DNA of 6,836 nucleotides from K189A clade bacterium. Lineage in GTDB: Bacteria > Pseudomonadota > Gammaproteobacteria > Pseudomonadales > Azotimanducaceae. This document shows positions 1 to 4,831 of the stretch, piece after piece (the first letter of the stretch is position 1; each line of letters opens with the position of its first letter). The notes under the pieces are model-generated. The model had not been told where the DNA came from and did no database searches. It saw only the letters and a program-made list of their open reading frames with translations. The position numbers were made by a program, and so were the translations under genes. The DNA lies in the NCBI GenBank assembly GCA_007571095.1, contig RKSB01000082.1, positions 1 to 6,836 of the forward strand. The letters run 5' to 3'.

Positions 1-71
1 GCAAGACGCCGCACGCCCTGTTGGTTGAACTGCTCACCGACGAAGGAGTGGGCACTCTGATCGCCCGCTGA
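1..71 (+). CDS. argB: Acetylglutamate kinase, C-terminal end only (partial)
   Basis: The left edge cuts this gene. Reading from base 3, the last 22 codons give KTPHALLVELLTDEGVGTLIAR and a TGA stop at 69-71. The pattern PHALL-E-TD-GVGTLI is the usual end of the arginine-inhibitable type of N-acetylglutamate kinase found in Pseudomonas and cyanobacteria, which phosphorylates N-acetylglutamate in arginine synthesis. An argB-pyrE neighbourhood is common in pseudomonads and relatives, which supports the call. The stop codon touches the stop of the convergent pyrE gene with no base between them. Only the tail is visible, so nothing can be said of the catalytic domain; the identity rests on a short but characteristic C-terminus plus context. 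Confidence 0.75.
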   Translation, partial: KTPHALLVELLTDEGVGTLIAR

Positions 72-761
72 TCAGACGCTTGTGTTCTCCCTGTAGTCTT
101 GCAGTTTCTGGGCGGTGTCAAATTCTTTTTTGGCTCGCAGATACTCAATGATGTCGGTCAGGCGAACGATGGAGATCACTCCCAGCCCCCTTTTTGCCAA
201 CACTTCTCGAGCCGACTCGCCGCCTCCGTTGACTTTCTCCTGTCGATCCAGCGCGACGACGATTCCAGCGGCCTCCAGTCCGGCCTGCTTGAGGGTTACA
301 AGGGATTCATCGACAGAAGTACCCGATGTAAGCACGTCGTCGACGATCAGGTAGCGGTTGGCTTTTGTGCTGCCGATTTCGCGACCGCCTTCGCCGTGAC
401 CCTTCTCTTCTTTTCGGTTGAACAGGCAGGGCAGGTCTCGATCGTCCTCCGAAGCGAAGGTCTGGGCCAGTGCACTGACCAGAGGAATGCCTTTGTAGGC
501 AGGGCCAAACAATCCGATGTCAGTCGCATCCCACTGGGCCTGCTTCAGTGCCTCCGCATAAAATTTTCCGAGTTTGCGGAGATTTGCGCCGGTGAAGAGC
601 CTGGCGATGTGAAAAAAATAGGGTGATCGCCGCCCCGACTTGAGTTGAAAGTCACCAAACTGCAAGACCCCGGCTTCCAGCACAAGATCGAGAAACTGTT
701 TCTGGTAGGGGTACAGACTCGACCCGTTTCCGCTTGCCTCAAGCCTGGCTTCCACTTGCAT
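72..761 (-). CDS. pyrE: Orotate phosphoribosyltransferase
   Basis: PyrE joins orotate and PRPP to make orotidine 5'-phosphate, the fifth step of de novo pyrimidine synthesis, in the cytoplasm. Numbering from the ATG at 761 (229 residues), the protein shows LKSGRRSPYFF near 40-50, GPAYKGIP near 86-93, the flexible catalytic loop NRKEEKGHGEGG near 115-126, and the PRPP-binding motif VDDVLTSGT near 140-148. It matches Escherichia coli PyrE (213 residues) along its length, but carries about 16 extra residues before the conserved PYQ-QF start. The ATG at 761 is chosen because AGAAGG lies just upstream (765-770 on the complementary strand), although the spacing of 3 nt is tight. A GTG at 773 without a ribosome site would add four residues, and a CTG closer to PYQKQF would remove the extension. 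It is convergent with argB and divergent from gmk. Confidence 0.95.
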   Translation of the reverse strand: MQVEARLEASGNGSSLYPYQKQFLDLVLEAGVLQFGDFQLKSGRRSPYFFHIARLFTGANLRKLGKFYAEALKQAQWDATDIGLFGPAYKGIPLVSALAQTFASEDDRDLPCLFNRKEEKGHGEGGREIGSTKANRYLIVDDVLTSGTSVDESLVTLKQAGLEAAGIVVALDRQEKVNGGGESAREVLAKRGLGVISIVRLTDIIEYLRAKKEFDTAQKLQDYRENTSV

Positions 762-845
762 CCGCCTTCTCACTCTGCAAGACTTCCGGTGACCGAGCCA
801 GTCGAGTTCCGCTTTTGAACTCTACAGGCCCGAAGGGGTTCGGCT

Positions 846-854
846 ACTTTAGCA
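846..854 (-). promoter_or_regulatory. Possible pyrE promoter (extended -10)
   Basis: On the complementary strand this reads TGCTAAAGT, an extended -10 (TGn before a hexamer sharing four of six bases with TATAAT). The hexamer 17 bp upstream, TCTACC, is a poor -35, which is common with extended -10 elements. It would give a leader of roughly 80 nt before the pyrE ATG. The assignment is by eye only. Confidence 0.3.
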
Positions 855-900
855 CAAACGGGTTTGCAGGTAGAGTGCATGTTGAACTGGAGCCTGCTCA

Positions 901-929
901 TTGCAGATGCTCCGGTCAGGACTTAGCAT
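901..929 (+). promoter_or_regulatory. Possible gmk promoter
   Basis: TTGCAG (901-906) and TAGCAT (924-929) are separated by 17 bp. They match the sigma70 -35 at three and the -10 at four of six positions. Transcription would begin about 25 nt before the chosen gmk ATG, in the spacer divergent from pyrE. An alternative -35, TTGAAC at 882-887, has no convincing partner. This is a weak, position-based suggestion. Confidence 0.25.
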
Positions 930-950
930 ACGCAAAAACTCCACTCTTTC

Positions 951-956
951 GGAAGG
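951..956 (+). promoter_or_regulatory. Ribosome binding site setting the gmk start
   Basis: GGAAGG ends four bases before the ATG at 961. The upstream in-frame TTG (901) and ATG (907) lack such a sequence, so 961 is preferred as the start. Confidence 0.6.
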
Positions 957-960
957 TCGC

Positions 961-1605
961 ATGGCAGCAGCAGCCGACTCGTCTTTCAGGTCAGGCTTGG
1001 TGCTGGTCGTATCAGCCGCCAGCGGCACCGGCAAGACCAGCCTGATCGAGGCTGTTCTGAAGGAGAACCCCGACCTCCAACTGAGCATTTCTCACACCAC
1101 TCGGCCGCCTCGTTCGGGCGAGATGAACGGCGAGAACTATCACTTTGTGAGCGAGGAAGATTTCCGTGCACTCAAGGCGGCGGGCCGCTTCATAGAAACC
1201 GCCGAGGTATTCGGCCACTCCTACGGCACCAGTCGAGAGCAGCTGGAAGCTCATAGAGAAAGATCCGAGGACATCGTGCTGGAACTTGACTGGCAGGGAG
1301 CCATGCAGGTTAAAGAGACCACTCCATCGGCCGTGTTGATTTTTCTGCTGCCGCCTTCTCTGGATGCACTCAAGAAGCGACTGGAGGCCAGAGGCAAGGA
1401 CACTCCAGAGACCATTCAGCGTCGACTGGATGGAGCCCAATTCGAGATCTCGCAATGCAGGGAGTTTGACTATCTGGTAGTCAATGACGATTTTGAAGTT
1501 GCAAAAGCGAGCCTGTGTGCAATTATTCGGGCAGAAAGGGCCAGAACCGACCGAATTCGTGACCTGGATGGATTTTTGCAGACCGCACCGTCGAACCGCC
1601 CCTGA
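961..1605 (+). CDS. gmk: Guanylate kinase
   Basis: Gmk phosphorylates GMP to GDP with ATP and feeds GTP, dGTP and (p)ppGpp synthesis. From the ATG at 961 it has 214 residues, close to the 207 of Escherichia coli. The P-loop SAASGTGKTS lies at 18-27 with the ATP-binding lysine at 25. The guanylate kinase signature HTTRPPRSGEMNGENYHF occupies about 45-62 and holds the GMP-binding residues. The later family blocks EVFGHSYGTSRE, LDWQGA and YLVVNDDF are all present. A GGAAGG site four bases before the ATG favours this start; upstream TTG 901 or ATG 907 would add 20 or 18 unconserved residues. It is the first gene of the rightward series and stands 74 bp before rpoZ. Nothing is broken or missing. 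Confidence 0.96.
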   Translation: MAAAADSSFRSGLVLVVSAASGTGKTSLIEAVLKENPDLQLSISHTTRPPRSGEMNGENYHFVSEEDFRALKAAGRFIETAEVFGHSYGTSREQLEAHRERSEDIVLELDWQGAMQVKETTPSAVLIFLLPPSLDALKKRLEARGKDTPETIQRRLDGAQFEISQCREFDYLVVNDDFEVAKASLCAIIRAERARTDRIRDLDGFLQTAPSNRP

Positions 1606-1614
1606 AGTTCGGGC

Positions 1615-1643
1615 TTTTCACAGCCGACCGAGCCGCCTATAAT
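1615..1643 (+). promoter_or_regulatory. Strong sigma70-type promoter for rpoZ
   Basis: A perfect TATAAT (1638-1643) is preceded at the ideal 17-bp spacing by TTTTCA (1615-1620), which matches four of six -35 positions. It starts just after the gmk stop codon and would give a leader of roughly 30 nt before the rpoZ ATG. It should let rpoZ, and probably spoT, be transcribed independently of gmk. Confidence 0.65.
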
Positions 1644-1679
1644 ACTTTCCCCGTTGTTTCAGATGTTTGAGGAAGTTTT

Positions 1680-2006
1680 ATGGCTCGCGTTACCACAGAA
1701 GACTGTCTTGGCGAAGGAAAATGTGAGGATGTCTTCAGCCTGGTGATGGTGGCTGCAATGAGAGCCAGGCAGCTGTCCAAAGGTCTGGCCAACCCCAAGG
1801 TCGACCCTGACGACACTCACTTTAACGAAAAGTCCACCGTGCTTGCCCTGAGAGAAATTGCAGCTGGCACCATGAACAAGGAAGTCTGTGAGATGGAGCA
1901 GCAGCGAATTCAGGAAATGGAAGAGCACAGGCATTATGGCTACAGCGGGTATTCGGGGATGCGTGATGATGCCGTCGGGAGCATCATTCCCACACGACCC
2001 TCTTAG
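1680..2006 (+). CDS. rpoZ: RNA polymerase omega subunit with extended C-terminal tail
   Basis: Omega binds beta-prime, helps RNA polymerase assemble, and in Escherichia coli forms part of a ppGpp site. The start is clear: GAGGA at 1669-1673 lies six bases before the ATG, and the protein opens with the family hallmark MARVT-ED. The segment FNEKSTVLALREIAAG (48-63) is the second conserved block. The 108 residues exceed the usual 85-91. The surplus begins at about S89, exactly where the 145-bp tandem repeat starts, so the last 20 residues (SGYSGMRDDAVGSIIPTRPS) are encoded by repeat copy 1. A short GYSGYSG repeat spans the join. The normal NRF-LV-AA-RARQ segment here reads DVFSLVMVAAMRARQ, so two normally basic positions are V and M, and the region before it is two residues longer. 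The frame is intact and the family call is firm; the effect of these changes is unknown. Confidence 0.93.
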   Translation: MARVTTEDCLGEGKCEDVFSLVMVAAMRARQLSKGLANPKVDPDDTHFNEKSTVLALREIAAGTMNKEVCEMEQQRIQEMEEHRHYGYSGYSGMRDDAVGSIIPTRPS

Positions 2007-2089
2007 GTCTTGCCGCCAGCACTTTCTCCGGCTTCCATCGACTTTCGGGCTGGCACGGGCGGCTCAACGCCCTTAAGAGACCATCGCCG
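1945..2089. repeat. Tandem duplication, copy 1 (145 bp)
   Basis: This segment aligns head-to-tail with the following copy at an offset of 145 bp, becoming 146 after about 2021 because of a one-base difference. By hand about 102 of 142 positions agree. Exact blocks include CGGGTATTCGGGGAT (1946-1960), CGTGATG (1962-1968) and TCGACTTTCGGGC (2038-2050). It holds the 3' end of rpoZ and the whole rpoZ-spoT spacer. Confidence 0.85.
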
Positions 2090-2111
2090 GCGGGTATTCG
2101 GGGATTCGTGA
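1966..2111 (+). pseudogene. Frameshifted duplicate of the spoT 5' end (copy 1)
   Basis: Starting at ATG 1966 the frame reads MMPSGASFPHDPLRS, matching the SpoT start MAPPEASFPHKPSES. Near 2015-2021 one base is missing relative to copy 2. In the next frame the match resumes as SIDFRAG and LRDH, against SVDFRAG and LRDH in SpoT, and ends at TGA 2109-2111, which overlaps the spoT ATG as TGATG. Several differences between the copies are silent third-base changes (GCA/GCG, TTC/TTT, CCA/CCG, GCT/GCC, TTA/TTG, AGA/AGG), which suggests both copies once coded in this frame. The first part overlaps the end of rpoZ in another frame. As it stands, translation from 1966 ends at TAA 2074-2076. It may equally be a decayed duplicate that never acted alone. 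Confidence 0.5.
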
Positions 2112-2231
2112 TGGCACCGCCCGAAGCGTCATTTCCGCACAAGCCTTCCGAGTCTGTCGGCAACCCGCTTTCTTCGGTCTCCGTCGACTTTCGGGCCGGC
2201 GGGCCTGCTTCGACGCTCTTGAGGGACCATC
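2090..2231. repeat. Tandem duplication, copy 2
   Basis: This is the second unit of the tandem repeat, directly abutting copy 1. It carries the GGGGA ribosome-site candidate, the spoT start codon, and codons 1-40 of spoT. Similarity to copy 1 stops just after GACCATC (2225-2231), a few codons before the part of SpoT that is shared with other species. Confidence 0.85.
2100..2104 (+). promoter_or_regulatory. Probable spoT ribosome binding site
   Basis: GGGGA lies six bases before ATG 2111. The same GGGGAT stands ahead of ATG 1966 in copy 1, so the initiation signal is itself duplicated. It is only a partial match to the anti-Shine-Dalgarno sequence. Confidence 0.4.
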
Positions 2232-4396
2232 ACTTTGAACTGCCGCCTCCCTGCAAGCCAGTGAGTATTGCAGAATTTGAAGCCGAAATCAGAGGCTATC
2301 TGGGCGGTCAGGATGTCACCAAAACACTGGGGGCTTACTATTACGCCGAGGCTGCCCACAAGGACCAGTACCGTCGCACCGGTGACCCCTATATCACCCA
2401 TCCGCTCTATGTCGCCTTCCTTCTGGCCCGAATGCGAATGGATTATCAAACCCTGATGGCCGCTCTTCTTCATGATGTGATCGAGGATACGGATAATTCC
2501 AGATACACCTTGAGAGAGCACTTTGAGCCGACAGTGGCAGATCTGGTTGACGGAGTCAGCAAACTCAGCGATATATTCGACAGCCGGGTAGAGGCCCAGG
2601 CCAACAATCTGCAGAAGATGTTCATGGCTATGGCCAGGGACATTCGAGTGATTCTGATCAAGTTTGCCGACCGGTTGCACAATATGTACACCTTAAGCGT
2701 CATGCCCATAGAAAAGCGCCGGCGCATTGCCAAGGAAACACTGGACTTCTACGCCCCCATGGCTGGTCGTCTGGGCATGGACGATGTTCGCCACCAGTTT
2801 GAGGATCTGGGATTTCGGTACCTTCATCCGGTCTACTACAAGGAAATCAAGGAGGCCACGGAGAGAATACAGGGCGAGCACCACGAGAGCCTGAAACAGA
2901 CCCAGGACACCATCAAAAGCGCGCTGGAAGTTGATGGAATAAAGGCCGAGGTGATAGGCCGGACCAAGCAGCCTTACAGCACCTACAACAAGATGAAGGC
3001 AACACATAAACCCTTGAACCAGCTGACCGACGTTCTGGCTCTCAGAGTGATAGTGGAGGATGTTGACACCTGCTACAGAGCACTTGGCGTCATCCACAAC
3101 ACCTACAGGCCGATGCCCAATTCGTTCAAGGACTATATCGCCATTCCCAAAAAAAACGGCTATCAGTCCTTGCACACGGTTCTCTTCGGTCAGCCCTCGG
3201 AGAGTGCCCGAAGCACTCCCATGGAGATCCAGATACGGACGCGACTGATGGACGATATGGCCTTGAAGGGCATTGCCGCCCACTGGCTTTACAAGTCCAG
3301 AAACAGCCCGTTTCCGGATAGCCACATTCGAGTTGGCGATCTGGTACAGAAGATCAAGACGTTGCAGGAAAGGTCCAACGACCCGACCGAGTTCATCGAT
3401 GACCTTCGAACCGACTTGCTGGGAGACGAGGTGTATGTATTCTCGCCGACCGGAGAGATTATCGATCTGCCGCCCGAGGCCTCTCCAGTGGATTTTGCCT
3501 ATGCCCTCGATCCAGAGCTCGGCAACAACTGCGCCAGCTGCCGTATTGATCGCCATGTCGCGCCCCTGTCGACTCCTTTGTCGAGCGGCCAGACCGTCGA
3601 AATCATTACCTCAAAGGATGCCATTCCGCGAGCGGAATGGCTGTCTTTTGTGGTTACCGGCACCGCCCGGTCTCACATTCGTTACGCCCTGAAACACCTC
3701 CAGCGGTCGAGTAGCGTCGCTTTCGGGCGAGACCTGTTGCAGCGTTCTCTGGAGAACTTTGATCTGGCTGTCGAAGACCTGCCGGCAGATCTTCTGGCTC
3801 TGGTGCTTAAAAAACTCCAGGCCTGCGATCTTGATGATCTGTTCTATCAGATTGGCATAGGAGACAAGTTGCCTTATTTTGTCGCCAGAACCCTGGCACT
3901 ACAGGCGGACAGCCCCAACGTCCTCAAGGATGGCGTGCTTTCGCTGGCCCACTCAGGTCCCATCACCATTCGCGGCACCGAAGGCGTGGTGGTAGAGTTT
4001 GCCGAGTGTTGCCGCCCCATTCCGGGAGATCCGGTTATGGGGCACATCAAGGCTGGCTCCGGAATCGTCATTCATGTTGAAACCTGTAGCCGGATGAATG
4101 CCATTCGAAGGGCCGAGCACGAGATTCATCCGGTTCGATGGATGCCGGATCCGGGGGCGCATTTCTCAGTAGCACTGGAAGTTGAAACTCGGCATCGAAA
4201 GTCGTCCATTTCCGAACTGGCAGCTGCAGTCAGCGAAGCCGACTCGGCAGTCGAGAGAGTAGAACTCAAAGAGGAGGCGGTGGGCATGGCCTGCATAGCC
4301 ATTATCATGAAAGTGAGCGACCGAAAACATTTGGCCACCGTGATCAAAAATCTGCGCAATGTAAAGGATGTCGTGCACATTCGACGGCCTCGATAG
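2111..4396 (+). CDS. spoT: Bifunctional (p)ppGpp hydrolase/synthetase, SpoT type
   Basis: SpoT degrades and, in many species, makes the alarmone (p)ppGpp. From ATG 2111 it has 761 residues against 702 in Escherichia coli. In order: an extension (1 to about 48) encoded mostly by repeat copy 2; the HD hydrolase domain, with TGDPYITHP, the metal-binding HDVIEDT at 121-127 and KFADRLHNM at 184-192; the synthetase domain, with GRTKQPYSTYNKM, DVLALRVIV, KDYIAIPKKNGYQSLHT from 340 and the catalytic-glutamate block MEIQIRT; a TGS domain (EVYVFSPTGEII to SGQTVEIIT); the FAECCRPIPGDP zinc-finger-like block with its cysteine pair at 633-634; and a C-terminal ACT domain. Hydrolase residues look intact. 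Two changes stand out: the RXKD motif reads SFKD (338-341), and the conserved TGS histidine is D467. A GTG at 2108 would add one residue; GTG 2261 would remove the extension but lacks a ribosome site. It probably shares the rpoZ transcript. Confidence 0.96.
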   Translation: MAPPEASFPHKPSESVGNPLSSVSVDFRAGGPASTLLRDHHFELPPPCKPVSIAEFEAEIRGYLGGQDVTKTLGAYYYAEAAHKDQYRRTGDPYITHPLYVAFLLARMRMDYQTLMAALLHDVIEDTDNSRYTLREHFEPTVADLVDGVSKLSDIFDSRVEAQANNLQKMFMAMARDIRVILIKFADRLHNMYTLSVMPIEKRRRIAKETLDFYAPMAGRLGMDDVRHQFEDLGFRYLHPVYYKEIKEATERIQGEHHESLKQTQDTIKSALEVDGIKAEVIGRTKQPYSTYNKMKATHKPLNQLTDVLALRVIVEDVDTCYRALGVIHNTYRPMPNSFKDYIAIPKKNGYQSLHTVLFGQPSESARSTPMEIQIRTRLMDDMALKGIAAHWLYKSRNSPFPDSHIRVGDLVQKIKTLQERSNDPTEFIDDLRTDLLGDEVYVFSPTGEIIDLPPEASPVDFAYALDPELGNNCASCRIDRHVAPLSTPLSSGQTVEIITSKDAIPRAEWLSFVVTGTARSHIRYALKHLQRSSSVAFGRDLLQRSLENFDLAVEDLPADLLALVLKKLQACDLDDLFYQIGIGDKLPYFVARTLALQADSPNVLKDGVLSLAHSGPITIRGTEGVVVEFAECCRPIPGDPVMGHIKAGSGIVIHVETCSRMNAIRRAEHEIHPVRWMPDPGAHFSVALEVETRHRKSSISELAAAVSEADSAVERVELKEEAVGMACIAIIMKVSDRKHLATVIKNLRNVKDVVHIRRPR

Positions 4397-4400
4397 ATTT

Positions 4401-4442
4401 ATACCGAAAACATACCGAAAGTATACAAGGACCACAAGGAGG
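4401..4442 (+). repeat. Two nested pairs of short direct repeats in the spoT-ridA spacer
   Basis: ATACCGAAA occurs at 4401-4409 and 4412-4420, an 11-bp period. ACAAGGA follows at 4425-4431 and 4434-4440, a 9-bp period. The palindrome GTATAC (4421-4426) lies between the pairs. Together they fill nearly the whole 51-bp spacer. The second ACAAGGA forms the ridA ribosome site; the role of the first pair is unknown. Confidence 0.6.
4436..4442 (+). promoter_or_regulatory. ridA ribosome binding site
   Basis: AAGGAGG, a near-perfect Shine-Dalgarno sequence, lies five bases before ATG 4448 and is the best ribosome site in the window. A partial copy (AAGGA, 4427-4431) stands nine bases upstream. Confidence 0.8.
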
Positions 4443-4447
4443 CGGCC

Positions 4448-4831
4448 ATGAGTTCCCCCATTGTTATTCATACAGACCAGGCCCCTGCGGCTCTGGGCAC
4501 TTACAGTCAGGCCATTCGGGTTGATTCGCTAGTTTTTTTGTCAGGCTCGCTCGGCATGGACCCCCAGACCCTGGAATTGGTTGAGGGCGGAATCGAAGCT
4601 CAGGCCGAGCAGGCTTTTCGCAACATGGAGGCGGTGGCGAGAGCTGCCGGCGGGAGCCTGGCCGACATGGTCAAGATGACGGTATTTTTGCAGGACATAA
4701 AGGACTTTCAGGCCTTCAATCAAGTGATGGCCCGTTGTTGCAAGCCCCCTTATCCGGCGCGTTCGGCCTTTCAGGTGGCCGCTCTGCCCAAAAATGCGGC
4801 CGTGGAGATAGAAGCTGTATTGGCTTTATGA
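4448..4831 (+). CDS. ridA: RidA family enamine/imine deaminase
   Basis: RidA (YjgF/YER057c/UK114) hydrolyses reactive enamines and imines such as 2-aminoacrylate, made by PLP enzymes like threonine/serine dehydratase, so protecting other PLP enzymes. The protein has 127 residues, the family norm, and acts as a trimer in studied members. It shows the opening APAALGTYSQAI (12-23), SGSLGMDP (32-39) and the C-terminal signature PARSAFQVAALPKNAAVEIEA (103-123, in which R105 is the substrate-binding arginine and E120 is kept). Small departures from Escherichia coli RidA are T18 in place of the proline before the conserved tyrosine, S34 in place of the usual glutamine, and A107 in place of C107. The position between spoT and recG is known from pseudomonads. 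The stop overlaps the recG start by four bases. Catalytic residues suggest a true RidA, though other subfamilies cannot be excluded. Confidence 0.93.
   Translation: MSSPIVIHTDQAPAALGTYSQAIRVDSLVFLSGSLGMDPQTLELVEGGIEAQAEQAFRNMEAVARAAGGSLADMVKMTVFLQDIKDFQAFNQVMARCCKPPYPARSAFQVAALPKNAAVEIEAVLAL

Noticed and set aside
99..626. Open frame of 175 codons on the plus strand opposite pyrE
   Set aside because: It is antisense to a clear PyrE reading frame and its translation resembles no known family.
830..843. CCGAA-GGGG-TTCGG inverted repeat in the pyrE leader as an attenuator
   Set aside because: It is a perfect but only five-pair stem with no following U-tract and no leader peptide seen; too short to claim attenuation.
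901..960. Upstream TTG (901) or ATG (907) as the gmk start
   Set aside because: The added residues are not conserved and lack a ribosome site, whereas ATG 961 has GGAAGG at a suitable distance.
1592..1618. CGAAC/GTTCG stem followed by TTTT after gmk as a terminator
   Set aside because: The stem is five pairs with a ten-base loop, the T run is short, and it overlaps the likely -35 of the rpoZ promoter.
2057..2072. Hairpin GGGCG-6 nt-CGCCC between rpoZ and spoT as a terminator
   Set aside because: The stem is only five pairs, no run of T follows, and it is not kept in repeat copy 2.
1945..2231. CRISPR or toxin-antitoxin explanation for the repeats
   Set aside because: There are only two units, they abut with no spacers, they are long and diverged, and no associated protein gene is present.
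2693..3556. Open frame of 287 codons on the minus strand inside spoT
   Set aside because: It lies wholly antisense to a conserved, motif-rich spoT frame, has no recognisable domain and no ribosome site; it is a by-product of spoT codon use.
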